Source of the DNA: Hungatella effluvii
Lineage (GTDB): Bacteria > Bacillota > Clostridia > Lachnospirales > Lachnospiraceae
Assembly: GCF_003201875.1 (NCBI RefSeq)
Contig: NZ_QJKD01000002.1
Coordinates: forward strand, 1 to 64,000
Direction: 5' to 3'
DNA length: 64,000 bases
Shown here: one piece after another, positions 25,805-35,261 of the stretch
Layout of the letters: the number at the start of each line of letters is the position of its first letter
Position numbering within the stretch: the stretch's first letter is position 1
Notes under the pieces: model-generated
What the model saw: the letters and a program-made list of their open reading frames with translations, nothing else
Databases searched by the model: none
Told to the model about the DNA's origin: nothing
Made by a program: the position numbers and the translations under genes

Positions 25805-28282
25805 ATGAAACGATTAGGGAAAAAGATAGGAATACTATTTATTATATTTATAGCGGCGATCGCAATCTACTTTGTGTGGAATCAGAAAAGAACGGAAAAA
25901 CCTGACTCCATTGTTTATACTGCTATGGATGAGGCGGCTCTTCCGGTGGTCTCGGCCACCATGTTCGGGAGAGACGTTAATTTTCTGCACGGTTATACGC
26001 AGGATATGAAGCAGGCGGTGGCGAGAGATTCGCTTACCGTCCTTCCGTCTGACCGCGCGTTAAATATCCGGATCGCGGACTTTGGCGGCAGCATACGCGG
26101 CATCAGTTATGAGGTGAGAAGTCTGAATCTGGAGCGCCTCGTGGAACGCACGAGCCTGACTGAATGGGATACGGCGGATGGGAAGACGACGGCTGTGCTT
26201 CCTATTCAGAATCTTCTGTCCAAGGACAGGGAGTATTTGCTGATCCTCTCTCTGGACACGGCGGAACAGGGCGAGGTCCGCTATTACACCCGTATTCTGT
26301 GGACGGACAATGAGAATGTCAGGGATATGATAGACTTTGCCGTAAACTTCACCACGAAGACCTTTGACTACGATCAGGCGAGAGAGCTGACGACGTATCT
26401 GGAGACAAATGCGACGGAGGACAACAGCTCTCTGGGTCACGTGACCATACGTTCCAGCTTTTCCCAGCTTACCTGGGCCGGCTTGGACGTAAAGCCTGTC
26501 GGGGATATCCGTGTGACTCTGAAGGATTTAGACGGAATTATGTGTACTGTCCGCCTGGATTACCAGATAACGAGGACTGCGGAAAACGGAATCAACGAGC
26601 TTTACGAGGTGGAAGATGATTTCACCATGAAGTGGGACAGCAAGCGCATTTATCTGATGGATTTTGAGCGAAATACCAACCAGATTTTTTCCGGACAGCG
26701 CGATCTGTTTTCCGGCAAGCGTATTATGCTGGGGATCATGAATGACAGTGAAGTCCGGACGGAAGCGAGTCCGGATGGACGCCATATCGCATATGTGGTC
26801 AACAGAGACTTGTGGTCCTATGACCAGTCCTCCGAGAAGGCGGTCAAGATATTCTCCTTCCGCAGCGGTGACGAAGATGAGATCCGCAACGGCTACGACC
26901 AGCACGATATCAGGATTCTGTCCATCGGCGATAACGGCGATGTGAATTTTATCGTTTACGGATATATGAACCGGGGGATTCACGAGGGGGCCATGGGAAT
27001 CGCCATGTACCAGTACAGCAGTGACGAGAACGCCATTAAAGAGAAATTTTTTACGCCTGTGACCCAGTCCTTTGAGATGCTGAAGGATGACATCGATAAG
27101 CTGGCCCATCTGGGAAGCAACGGTATGCTGTATATGATGGCGGACCACGCTGTCTACGGCATCGATTTAAACAGCAACGAATATATGGTTCTGGCAGATT
27201 CCCTGACGGATGGAAGCTTCGCGGTGAGCAGAAGCGAACGGCGTTTCGCATGGCAGGAGGGCAGTGATCCCTACGGCTCCAGGGTGATCCATCTGATGGA
27301 CTTAGACACGGGAAGCAAGAAGGAGATTACCGGGGAAGACGGCAGTCTCTGCCGGCCTCTGGGCTTTGTCGGCGATGATTTCATCTATGGCCTGGCGAGG
27401 GAAGGCGATATGTGGATTGAAAACGGACGTGTAAAGGATGCCCCCATGTACCGCCTGGAGATCATGGACGATACGGGAGCGATCGTCAACCAGTACGAGT
27501 ATCCCGATACGTATATTGCCGATGTGGAGGTGGAGGAGAACCGGATTCGTCTGACGAAGATCGCGGGGACTGGAGAGCAGTCCTATACGAAATTAAAAGA
27601 TGATATTATTGTCTGCAATGAGGAGCTGAAGGAAGATCCGTTAAAGGGGATCGGCTGGTACGCATCTGAAGACCGGAGAAAGCTGTATTTTGTGCAGCTC
27701 GATAAGGAGGCCGCGTCTCATGACGTGAAGGTTTCCGTACCGAAGAAGATGGCATATGAGTCCGCCGAGGTGGTGGAGTTAAAGTCAAATGCAGGGCCAT
27801 CAGAAAGTCTGTTTTACGCCTATGGCGCCGGCCATTATCTGGGAAGCAGCAGGAGCTTTACGGAGGCGCTGAATCTGGCATACGATAAGATGGGCGTGGT
27901 GACGGACAAAAACCAGGAGATCGTCTGGAACCGTGTAAACCGTTCGCCTGCCCGCAGCATCAAGGATCCGGAGAACAAGGGAGCCCTGCTGATCCGCCAT
28001 ATGGACGAATTCAGCGGAAGCATGCATTACGATGACGGAATCCTGATGCTGGATGCCCGCGGCTGTATCTTAAATCAGGTTCTGTACTTTATCAGCAAGG
28101 GCTGTCCGGTGGCCGTCTATACGGAAAACGGCGGTTACGAGCTGATCAGCGGATACGATCAGTATAATGTAACCATTTATAACCCAACGACAAAGGAAGC
28201 CCGTAAAATGGGCTTAAACGACGCCTCTCAGTATTTTTCAAATGTCGGAAATGACTTCGTCTGCGGCGTTTTTACGGAATAA
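25805..28282 (+). CDS. Membrane-anchored propeller-like protein with C39-like end
   Basis: 825 residues. One N-terminal membrane anchor (about 8-25, IGILFIIFIAAIAIYFVW), the rest outside the cell. Residues about 50-290 form a beta-rich region, followed at about 290-660 by WD40/TolB-like repeats (RTEASPDGRHIAYVVNRDLWSYD, RRFAWQEGSDPYGSRVIHLMDL). The last 130 residues resemble a papain-like C39 domain: ARGCILNQVLYFISKGCPVAV then YELISGYDQYNVTIYNP. The usual histidine before the GYD strand is not present, so this domain may be catalytically dead. AGAGGAAG precedes the ATG. No close known family; role in envelope sensing is speculation. It precedes murA by 108 bases with a separate promoter. Confidence 0.75.
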   Translation: MKRLGKKIGILFIIFIAAIAIYFVWNQKRTEKPDSIVYTAMDEAALPVVSATMFGRDVNFLHGYTQDMKQAVARDSLTVLPSDRALNIRIADFGGSIRGISYEVRSLNLERLVERTSLTEWDTADGKTTAVLPIQNLLSKDREYLLILSLDTAEQGEVRYYTRILWTDNENVRDMIDFAVNFTTKTFDYDQARELTTYLETNATEDNSSLGHVTIRSSFSQLTWAGLDVKPVGDIRVTLKDLDGIMCTVRLDYQITRTAENGINELYEVEDDFTMKWDSKRIYLMDFERNTNQIFSGQRDLFSGKRIMLGIMNDSEVRTEASPDGRHIAYVVNRDLWSYDQSSEKAVKIFSFRSGDEDEIRNGYDQHDIRILSIGDNGDVNFIVYGYMNRGIHEGAMGIAMYQYSSDENAIKEKFFTPVTQSFEMLKDDIDKLAHLGSNGMLYMMADHAVYGIDLNSNEYMVLADSLTDGSFAVSRSERRFAWQEGSDPYGSRVIHLMDLDTGSKKEITGEDGSLCRPLGFVGDDFIYGLAREGDMWIENGRVKDAPMYRLEIMDDTGAIVNQYEYPDTYIADVEVEENRIRLTKIAGTGEQSYTKLKDDIIVCNEELKEDPLKGIGWYASEDRRKLYFVQLDKEAASHDVKVSVPKKMAYESAEVVELKSNAGPSESLFYAYGAGHYLGSSRSFTEALNLAYDKMGVVTDKNQEIVWNRVNRSPARSIKDPENKGALLIRHMDEFSGSMHYDDGILMLDARGCILNQVLYFISKGCPVAVYTENGGYELISGYDQYNVTIYNPTTKEARKMGLNDASQYFSNVGNDFVCGVFTE

Positions 28283-28296
28283 GAAAGTGCGTTCTC

Positions 28297-28324
28297 TTTA
28301 CAAATCCGCAGGATATGTTATAAT
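28297..28324 (+). promoter_or_regulatory. murA promoter
   Basis: TTTACA at 28297-28302 and TATAAT at 28319-28324 with a 16-base spacer, leaving a leader of about 60 bases before the murA ATG. The leader is AT-rich without obvious structure. Confidence 0.6.
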
Positions 28325-28390
28325 CATTAAAGACACAAAAGAAAAACTTAATAAATTTGTAATAGATTAGATCATAATCAGAGGTGTGGA

Positions 28391-29683
28391 ATGGAACAAT
28401 ATATTATGAAAGGCGGCAATCCGCTGGCTGGAGAAGTAACCATCGGCGGAGCCAAGAATGCTGCCCTGGGTATTCTTGCTGCTTCCATCATGACGGACGA
28501 AGACGTTGTTATCGAGAATCTTCCTGACGTCAGGGATATCAATGTATTACTGGAAGCCATCGAGGAAATCGGAGCTGATGTTGAGCGTATTGACAGACAT
28601 ACCGTCCGTATTAATGGGAAGTACATCCACGAAGTTTCCGTGGATGACGAATATATCCGTAAAATCAGAGCCTCTTATTATTTTATCGGGGCTATGCTGG
28701 GCAAGTATAAGAGCGCTCAGGTACCGCTTCCGGGCGGCTGCAACATCGGCAGCAGGCCGATTGACCAGCATTTAAAGGGCTTTCGCGCGTTAGGTGCGGA
28801 AGTGAAGATCGAGCGCGGCGCGGTGATTGCGCATGCCATCGATTTAGTTGCCAGCCATATTTATCTGGACGTGGTCTCTGTGGGTGCGACCATTAATATC
28901 ATGATGGCGGCAACCCTTGCAGAAGGACAGACCATATTGGAGAATGTGGCGAAGGAACCCCATGTGGTTGACGTGGCGAACTTCTTAAACAGTATGGGAG
29001 CCAACATCAAGGGAGCCGGTACGGATACCATCCGTATCAAGGGTGTAAGAAAGCTTCACGGCACGGAGTATTCCATTATTCCAGACCAGATCGAGGCGGG
29101 CACCTTTATGTGCGCTGCGGCGATTACCCGCGGTGACGTTACCGTAAAGAATGTGATACCGAAGCATTTGGAGGCTATTTCAGCCAAGCTTCTTGAGATG
29201 GGCTGTGAAGTGGTGGAGTTTGACGACGCGGTGCGCGTGGTAGGCAAGACACTTCAGAGACATACCGATATCAAGACACTGCCGTATCCGGGATTTCCGA
29301 CCGATATGCAGCCGCAGATGACGGTGACACTTGCACTTGCTGAAGGAGCCAGTGTTGTAACCGAAAGTATTTTTGAAAATCGTTTCCGCTACGTAGATGA
29401 GCTGTCCCGTATGGGCGGCAACGTAAAGGTAGAAGGCAACGTAGCCGTTATCGATGGCGTCAAGAAGCTTACCGGAGCATCTGTGAACGCGCCTGACCTG
29501 CGTGCGGGAGCGGCGCTTGTGATCGCAGGACTCGCGGCGGATGGCTATACGATTGTGGAAGAGATCGGATATATACAGCGTGGTTACGAGTGCTTTGAAG
29601 AGAAGCTTCAGGGGCTCGGCGCGATGATTGAAAAAGTGGATTCCGAAAAAGACGCGAAGAAATTCAAATTGAAGGTCGGATAA
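28391..29683 (+). CDS. murA: UDP-N-acetylglucosamine 1-carboxyvinyltransferase
   Basis: 430 residues. Transfers enolpyruvate from PEP to UDP-GlcNAc, the first committed step of peptidoglycan synthesis, in the cytoplasm. The catalytic-loop cysteine is present in LPGGCNIGSRPIDQH (about residue 117), so the enzyme should be fosfomycin-sensitive. N-terminal GGNPLAGEVTIGGAKNAAL binds UDP-GlcNAc through K and N residues; the inside-out alpha/beta barrel repeats continue to the end, with YPGFPTDMQPQ near 298. Length is typical. AGAGGTGTGGA precedes the ATG. Firmicutes often carry two copies (MurA/MurZ); which one this is cannot be told from the window. Confidence 0.97.
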   Translation: MEQYIMKGGNPLAGEVTIGGAKNAALGILAASIMTDEDVVIENLPDVRDINVLLEAIEEIGADVERIDRHTVRINGKYIHEVSVDDEYIRKIRASYYFIGAMLGKYKSAQVPLPGGCNIGSRPIDQHLKGFRALGAEVKIERGAVIAHAIDLVASHIYLDVVSVGATINIMMAATLAEGQTILENVAKEPHVVDVANFLNSMGANIKGAGTDTIRIKGVRKLHGTEYSIIPDQIEAGTFMCAAAITRGDVTVKNVIPKHLEAISAKLLEMGCEVVEFDDAVRVVGKTLQRHTDIKTLPYPGFPTDMQPQMTVTLALAEGASVVTESIFENRFRYVDELSRMGGNVKVEGNVAVIDGVKKLTGASVNAPDLRAGAALVIAGLAADGYTIVEEIGYIQRGYECFEEKLQGLGAMIEKVDSEKDAKKFKLKVG

Positions 29684-29801
29684 GTGAGTTAGAACAGCAG
29701 TAAGGGGAAAAGGGAGGAGCGCTGTGTTGAAAACAGGTCATTTGATTTTCAATACGGCCGCTCTTGTTATGAATCGATATAATAATCGTGCAGAAACAGG
29801 A

Positions 29802-29830
29802 TTGCAAAATTTGGATAATCGTGCTATACT
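29802..29830 (+). promoter_or_regulatory. tRNA-Ala promoter
   Basis: TTGCAA at 29802-29807 and TATACT at 29825-29830 with an ideal 17-base spacer, 11 bases before the tRNA 5' end. Confidence 0.75.
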
Positions 29831-29841
29831 GTGCAAGGTAA

Positions 29842-29914
29842 GGGGCATTAGCGCAGCTGGGAGCGCGTTCGCTTCGCATGTGAAAGGTCGTGGGTTCGAA
29901 TCCCATATGCTCCA
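29842..29914 (+). tRNA. tRNA-Ala (anticodon CGC)
   Basis: 73 bases folding as a full cloverleaf: acceptor GGGGCAT with ATGCTCC, D-arm GCGC/GCGC, anticodon stem TTCGC with GTGAA around the loop TTCGCAT (anticodon CGC, reading GCG), and T-arm GTGGG-TTCGAAT-CCCAT. The G3-T70 pair in the acceptor stem is the alanine identity element, confirming the call. Discriminator base A. The 3' CCA is not encoded. Confidence 0.96.
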
Positions 29915-29921
29915 CGGTAAG

Positions 29922-29950
29922 GGTCTGGTAGATACCAGGCCTTTTTCTTT
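29922..29950 (+). terminator. tRNA-Ala terminator
   Basis: GGTCTGGTA with TACCAGGCC (one G-T pair) and a 2-base apex, followed by TTTTTCTTTT. Confidence 0.85.
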
Positions 29951-30033
29951 TATGCGTGATCGGAAAGCCTATACTTGCCTGCTTATGCAGAAAGCTGTCC
30001 GAGGAAATGATTTTGTACGCCTTGCAAAAAAAG

Positions 30034-30072
30034 AGAGTGTCACATCAGCCGGTATCGTTGATGTGACACTCT
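30034..30072 (-). terminator. Terminator of the DUF5107/TPR gene (bidirectional)
   Basis: A perfect 14-bp stem (30034-30047 with 30059-30072, AGAGTGTCACATCA), 7 bases past the stop at 30079 on the minus strand, followed on that strand by seven T. On the plus strand it is also followed by TTTTTG, so it can stop both directions. Confidence 0.9.
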
Positions 30073-30078
30073 TTTTGT

Positions 30079-33000
30079 CTACTCCACTCTGTCGAGCAGG
30101 GCCAGTGCGCCCTGATAGTCGGCCTGTTTCTCCAGCAGTCCCCGGAAGAGTACGGCTGCTTTCTCCTTTTCACCCAGTCCCAGAGCTCCGAGCGCCCGCA
30201 GATAATTGCAGTACTGTGTGCTGCGCAGCTGGATATCATCCTGGAAAACCTCAATTTCAGGAAGGGATACGGCAAAAAAGTCATAGGCTGCCTGATCAAA
30301 TAAATGTTTTTCTCCATAAAAGATCAGCTGATGGAATGCTTTTCTGGCAGCTTCGGGCCGTCCCAGTTCCAGATTTGCCAGACCCTGATAGAAAATAAAG
30401 TCCGAAGGCTGATCGTTATAGTATAGTACGCTTCCCGGTTCTGAAGGACCCGAGGCGGCCAGGAGAAAATACTCAGTGGCTTTTTCTTCTTCTTTCATTT
30501 GACGGTAAGCGATTCCCATGTAATAGTGTGCTTCATTGTCAGGCACATTGGGCAGCTTTCCCTCACCCAGGTTTTCCGGATAGGAGAGCGTCGCTGTCAA
30601 ACAGGTCAGGGCATCGTGAGGGCGTCCTGCCTCCAGCTCCCGGTGAGCCAGCCGGATCAGCGCATAACGGTACTGGGCGCTTGCCTTGCCTTCTCCGCCT
30701 TCCCATGGATGGAAACGGTGGGTGCAAAGCGCATCCAGGGCAGCCTCCCATTTCCCGGTACAGTTCAGCAGGGTTATATAGCGCAGATACAGATCGTCGC
30801 GGTCACGGACCAGATCAGGCCGGGACTCCAGCCGTTCCAGTCTCTCTGTATTAGACTGGTTCAGTCTGGCCGCCAGCTGATCGTATTCCAACAGAAAACG
30901 CGGATAATCAGGATCAATGGCGCAGGCCGTTTTCATCTCCTTTTCAGCCCTGGTTCCATCCTGCAGTTTGTTATAGCAGGCAATGGCCAGATTCCGGTGG
31001 GCTAAGGCTAAAGAGTCTTTCTGTTCCACGGCTTTCTCCCAGTGGGCGATCGCGGATTCATACTGTTTCTTATCGTATAACAGGTTTCCAAGGTAGTAGT
31101 GAGCCATGGGCGCCTCAGGCAGTAACCCGACCGCTGTTTCCAGAATACGTATTTCCTCCACACGATTGGGGAAACAGTAGTCCGGCGAGGTCGTTTCCGC
31201 CTGGGTGAAGCAGGATATGGCTTTATCCGGATCGTTCAGTCTGGTATGGATATAGCCCTGATAGTACTGACACATGGGATTGCTGTCTTTGCAGGCATTG
31301 AGAACACAGAGCGCATCCTCATAGAAGCCGGCATTTACATAGTCCAGAGAGACCTCCAGGTAATTGTGGGATTCTCCGCGCATCTTTTCTTTCCAGTAGT
31401 CAAAGCGGCCGTCGTATACAGCCTGTTCATAAAGACAGCTCATATAAAGCGGATCAATCTCAAGACTTTCCTTTAACAGGGCGGAGGGATCCAGTCCGAG
31501 CTTGCGAAGGAGAGCCGCTTTTAAGGATCGGGCCTTCATATTATGCCAGTTTCTGAGCATGGACTTAGAGGCGAAATCCAGTGCATCCTCGTACACGCCC
31601 TTCTCCGAGGCCAGACAGGCCAGCCAGTAAAAGGCGGAGCTTTGTGTTTCTGCGCTCCAGGTGGCCTTATAGAAGGCATCGTAAGCCTCTTCCTTCTGTC
31701 CGTCGGCCATCAGGGCCAGACCCAGGTTAAACCAGCACTCTCCCGAATAGGGATTCGGATTCTTCCACGTCTGCTTTTTAATGGCAGCCCGGAAATAAGG
31801 GATGCTGTCTTTGATACGTCCTCTCTTATAGAGCAGAAGACCGTAGCTGTTGTTCAGACGGATATCCGTGGAATCCCTTTTCAGCCCCTCCAGATAATAA
31901 TCCGCAGGTTCAAAGGTGGCGTGACGGTACTGTTCCAAATGAGTCCCGGCCAGATACAGCTCTTCCGTGGACTTCATTTCCTCCGGGGATTTCATCGGTT
32001 CCGCCGGCTCTGGTATCGGCTCGGGCTGTTTCTCATAGACGGTGTATTCCACTAATACTTTATTCCCACAGGAAACCGTCACGGTGCAGCCGCTCAGCCT
32101 GTCCGGCGCGGGGAAGGAAGCTGCGTAGCTAGTTTCCGGGCTTAAGTCTGCGGTGCTCTCATAAAGAAGGGCTTGGGGATTTTTCTGTGTAACCTGGATT
32201 TTTGCCTGTTCATATACGCCGGTCGCGTAAACTTTTAGAACGGCAGTCCCATCCGTGCCTTCAGACAGGCTTACGGCGGCCTCTCTGGTGGCGTTTCCTA
32301 CCCGTCCCACCCCTTTATATGGCATGAAATACTGTACAAAAGTCTTTTCCTCGTGAGGCTTCAGCCATGTAAAATCAGGCTGGTTGTCGGTGAAGACGCC
32401 GGTCATCAGCTCAATATAGGGTCCGTCGGTTTCTGTTAAATTCCTGTCCCAGGTACGGCCGAAGTCGCCGTTTCCCCAGGTCCACTGTTTTTTGCCTGGA
32501 GAGACATGGTGATCCGCGACATGAAGCAGTCCCGCTTCCAGATTCTCGTCGTAATTTCCGATAAAATCATAATCGGAGTGAGCGGCCATGTAGGATGTCG
32601 GAACCTTTACATTCTTATAGCGGGAGATGTCCACACCTGCGGAATAGTCACATTTGTAATACTCACCTGTGGCGATGGGAAATGTGGAAACAGCCCGTTT
32701 TCCATGGTCCATGACTGCATGTACATCCGGAGGAAAGACGGAAAATGTATCATCATTAACCGGAACTGCGGGATTTGCCCACCACAAAAAGGTCTGGGGA
32801 AGATCCGTATGATTATAAAGCTGGCCTTTGATTTCAATATAGGCTTTTCCCGGATAAAGGGAGATAGCGGCCATCCCTTTTGTGCCATACATCTTGTCCG
32901 TCTCACCGACATATATGGTGCAGGAACCGTCGTCATTGGAGGTAAATGTATAATCGACTGGTGAGTAGGTGGATGGCCTGTGATGCTGGGGCCAGTTAAA

Positions 33001-33351
33001 TTCGATTCCGCCGGAGATCCATGGTCCGGTGAGCCCGACGAGGGCGGGTTTGATCACATGATTGTAATAGACAAAATCGTACCCGTTCGTCTTATCATAG
33101 GCCCTTTGAATCCTGCCGCCCAGTTCAGGAAGCACACAGACCTTTAGATATTCGTTTTCCAGATATACGGCACGATAGGATACATCCTTTTTATCGTCCA
33201 ATACCTTTTCAGTGACAGGAAGGGGATATACCTTGCCCGTGCTTCCCTGATAAGCTCTTTTTTCAATAAATAAAGGACTTTTTTCCGGAGGAGCCATCGA
33301 ATAGGTAGGGATGATACAATCCTCCTCCCAGATTCTTACATGTTTTGCCAT
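30079..33351 (-). CDS. DUF5107 domain protein with TPR repeats
   Basis: 1090 residues. The first 350 residues match the DUF5107 pattern, a beta-sandwich of the galactose-mutarotase kind: LENEYLKVCVLPELGGRIQRAYDKTNGYDFVYYN and GPWISGGIEFNWPQHHRP (about 105-125) followed by FLWWANPAV. A short beta domain comes next, then about ten TPR-like helix pairs from residue 470 to the end (for example SYGLLLYKRGRIKDSIPYFRAAIKK). No signal peptide. AGAGGGA lies 8 bases before the ATG. It diverges from an AraC regulator. The fold suggests sugar binding or a glycoside-active enzyme, possibly for plant or host glycans; the activity cannot be assigned from sequence alone. Confidence 0.85.
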   Translation of the reverse strand: MAKHVRIWEEDCIIPTYSMAPPEKSPLFIEKRAYQGSTGKVYPLPVTEKVLDDKKDVSYRAVYLENEYLKVCVLPELGGRIQRAYDKTNGYDFVYYNHVIKPALVGLTGPWISGGIEFNWPQHHRPSTYSPVDYTFTSNDDGSCTIYVGETDKMYGTKGMAAISLYPGKAYIEIKGQLYNHTDLPQTFLWWANPAVPVNDDTFSVFPPDVHAVMDHGKRAVSTFPIATGEYYKCDYSAGVDISRYKNVKVPTSYMAAHSDYDFIGNYDENLEAGLLHVADHHVSPGKKQWTWGNGDFGRTWDRNLTETDGPYIELMTGVFTDNQPDFTWLKPHEEKTFVQYFMPYKGVGRVGNATREAAVSLSEGTDGTAVLKVYATGVYEQAKIQVTQKNPQALLYESTADLSPETSYAASFPAPDRLSGCTVTVSCGNKVLVEYTVYEKQPEPIPEPAEPMKSPEEMKSTEELYLAGTHLEQYRHATFEPADYYLEGLKRDSTDIRLNNSYGLLLYKRGRIKDSIPYFRAAIKKQTWKNPNPYSGECWFNLGLALMADGQKEEAYDAFYKATWSAETQSSAFYWLACLASEKGVYEDALDFASKSMLRNWHNMKARSLKAALLRKLGLDPSALLKESLEIDPLYMSCLYEQAVYDGRFDYWKEKMRGESHNYLEVSLDYVNAGFYEDALCVLNACKDSNPMCQYYQGYIHTRLNDPDKAISCFTQAETTSPDYCFPNRVEEIRILETAVGLLPEAPMAHYYLGNLLYDKKQYESAIAHWEKAVEQKDSLALAHRNLAIACYNKLQDGTRAEKEMKTACAIDPDYPRFLLEYDQLAARLNQSNTERLERLESRPDLVRDRDDLYLRYITLLNCTGKWEAALDALCTHRFHPWEGGEGKASAQYRYALIRLAHRELEAGRPHDALTCLTATLSYPENLGEGKLPNVPDNEAHYYMGIAYRQMKEEEKATEYFLLAASGPSEPGSVLYYNDQPSDFIFYQGLANLELGRPEAARKAFHQLIFYGEKHLFDQAAYDFFAVSLPEIEVFQDDIQLRSTQYCNYLRALGALGLGEKEKAAVLFRGLLEKQADYQGALALLDRVE

Positions 33352-33518
33352 AATAAATCCCTCTTTCTACTTTAATTATAACGCTATTTTATCATGGCAA
33401 AAATAGAAATAGAAATGCCTTATCATGAATAAAGATGGACAATATTCCGCAAATATGATATTCTCGATTCATGGATAATTTTATGGGATGGAAAAGAGAC
33501 GGGTTTAAGGGAGAGCGG
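33352..33518. promoter_or_regulatory. Divergent control region of the DUF5107 and AraC genes
   Basis: 167 bases. On the minus strand TATAAT (33380-33375) is a likely -10 for the DUF5107 gene, with only a poor -35. The nine bases ATTCCGCAA at 33444-33452 recur at 35288-35296 before the GH2 gene, with similar flanking ACAA and AT-rich sequence. They are a candidate site for one of the two AraC regulators. Confidence 0.4.
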
Positions 33519-34364
33519 ATGTTTGTGCTTCCTACGGAATCCTTCCGGGATTATGTGGAGCATCCTCAGGTAAGAAGAATGTATCTGACCGATGTGGGAT
33601 TTTTCCCCTGTGCGGCGCACCATTACCGGGAGAGAAGAGATGGAATTGAAGAATTTATCTTCATTTACTGCATGGAGGGCAGTGGTACCATTGAAGTAGC
33701 GGGCGGCAAATATGTGCTCCATGAAAATGAGGCGTTCTGTATTCCGCAGTTTACGGGACACCGTTACTATGCGTGTGAGGAAGATCCATGGAGTATATTG
33801 TGGGTGCATTTTAAGGGAGAGGACGTCCAGTATTTCCCCCTGATGGAGTATCGTGTGGTAAAACTGAACTCTCAGAATGCCACGAACCGCATGCTGTTTC
33901 TGTTTGAACTGCTGTTCCGGGTTCTGGAGGCGAACTATACTCTGGGTAATTTCATCTATATTTCACAGGTCCTGTCCCTGATTCTGGCGGAGACCTACGA
34001 CCGGGAAAAGCACAATTCGACCCAGGAACAGAACCGGCACGTGACCAATGTGATTCGGTATATGTACAAGCATTTGAATGAAAATCTTACGCTTAAGATG
34101 ATTGTGGATGAATTTGAGCTGTCCAGGAGTTACCTGAATTCTATTTTTCAGAAATATACCCGCCATGCGCCTCTGGACTTCTTTATACATCTGAAGATGA
34201 AAAAGGCGTGTGCCATGTTGCGCACCACCGACATGTACATCTATGAAGTGGCTCAGAATCTGGGGTACTCAGACCAGTATTATTTTTCCCGTGTATTTAA
34301 AAATGTGGTGGGGATGTCGCCGAAGGAATATAAAAACAGCGACTATTTTCATTATAAAGAATGA
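33519..34364 (+). CDS. AraC-family transcriptional regulator
   Basis: 281 residues. An N-terminal cupin-like sensor (about 1-150: GIEEFIFIYCMEGSGTIEVAGGKYVLHENEAFCIP) is followed by two AraC helix-turn-helix motifs (about 180-275: LTLKMIVDEFELSRSYLNSIFQKY and VAQNLGYSDQYYFSRVFKNVVGMSPKEYK). Start at 33519 because AAGGGAG sits about 8 bases before it; an in-frame ATG at 33471 has no ribosome-binding site. Lies between the divergent DUF5107 gene and a second AraC gene 24 bases downstream. Likely senses a sugar and activates the surrounding carbohydrate genes. Confidence 0.88.
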   Translation: MFVLPTESFRDYVEHPQVRRMYLTDVGFFPCAAHHYRERRDGIEEFIFIYCMEGSGTIEVAGGKYVLHENEAFCIPQFTGHRYYACEEDPWSILWVHFKGEDVQYFPLMEYRVVKLNSQNATNRMLFLFELLFRVLEANYTLGNFIYISQVLSLILAETYDREKHNSTQEQNRHVTNVIRYMYKHLNENLTLKMIVDEFELSRSYLNSIFQKYTRHAPLDFFIHLKMKKACAMLRTTDMYIYEVAQNLGYSDQYYFSRVFKNVVGMSPKEYKNSDYFHYKE

Positions 34365-34388
34365 CGGGACTGGAGGGAGGAATGCTGC

Positions 34389-35261
34389 GTGAAAGTAAAC
34401 GAAAACCGGATCGCGCCGGAATCTGAATATTTTGTTTATTCTCCCAGTGCGGTGGCACGAAATACATTTTTCTATCCAATATGCACCGGACACTTTATTT
34501 ATGAACCCCATTACGAGCTGCGCAGGACCTCCTATGACAGCTATTTGCTGATGTACGTACAAAAAGGGCAGTTTATACTGGAATATGAGGGGAAAAAGCA
34601 GACGGCCGGTATGGGCAGTTTTGTCCTCCTGGACTGTTACCGCCCTCATGCCTATTACTCAGACACGGGATGGGAGAGCATCTGGTGTCATTTTGACGGG
34701 CAAATGGCCAGGGCGTATTACGATCTGACGGTGTCTTATCTGGGCAATATTTTTACGCTTGTCGATGATTATCCTGTGCTGAATAAGATGACGGCCATTT
34801 ATCAGACCTTTGCACAGGGAAGGCCCATACGTGAGGCGCTGTTGTCCAAGCAGCTGACCGACATCTGGACCGCTCTTCTTATGGATCAGGCGGAGCGTCC
34901 CGGATCCAGGAAGGTTGGGAGAGTCTCCGTGTGGGACGGGGATTCTATTGGAATGGAAAATGTAATTTCTTATATCAATGAGCATTTTACCGGAAAAATT
35001 ACGATTCAGACGCTGGCCGAACAGGCGATGCTCAGCCAGTACCACTTTATCCGCATGTTTAAGAGCTATACCAGTTTTACGCCTCACGAATACATCGTAA
35101 ATATCAGAATCAGCGCGGCAAAGTATATGCTGAAGAACACCGGCCTTTCGGTAAAGGACATAGGTCTGGACGCGGGTTTTCCCAGTGAGAGCGCGTTCTG
35201 CACGGCTTTTAAGAAGAAAATGGGGATTACACCTACGGAGTACCGCAACAGTATGGCATAG
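34389..35261 (+). CDS. AraC-family transcriptional regulator
   Basis: 290 residues with the same layout: cupin sensor (about 35-130, SYLLMYVQKGQFILEYEGKKQTAGMGSFVLLDCYRPH) and two helix-turn-helix motifs (about 195-288, ending GLDAGFPSESAFCTAFKKKMGITPTEYRNS). The start is GTG, after GGAGGGAGGAA; no ATG in frame is better placed. Upstream of the GH2 gene and the second importer operon, which it probably controls. The two AraC proteins are distinct, so they may sense different sugars or act in sequence. Confidence 0.88.
   Translation: MKVNENRIAPESEYFVYSPSAVARNTFFYPICTGHFIYEPHYELRRTSYDSYLLMYVQKGQFILEYEGKKQTAGMGSFVLLDCYRPHAYYSDTGWESIWCHFDGQMARAYYDLTVSYLGNIFTLVDDYPVLNKMTAIYQTFAQGRPIREALLSKQLTDIWTALLMDQAERPGSRKVGRVSVWDGDSIGMENVISYINEHFTGKITIQTLAEQAMLSQYHFIRMFKSYTSFTPHEYIVNIRISAAKYMLKNTGLSVKDIGLDAGFPSESAFCTAFKKKMGITPTEYRNSMA

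Noticed and set aside
29724..30398. A 224-codon open frame on the plus strand across the tRNA region
   Set aside because: It runs through the complete tRNA-Ala, its promoter and two terminators and then antisense to the DUF5107 gene; no ribosome-binding site or family.
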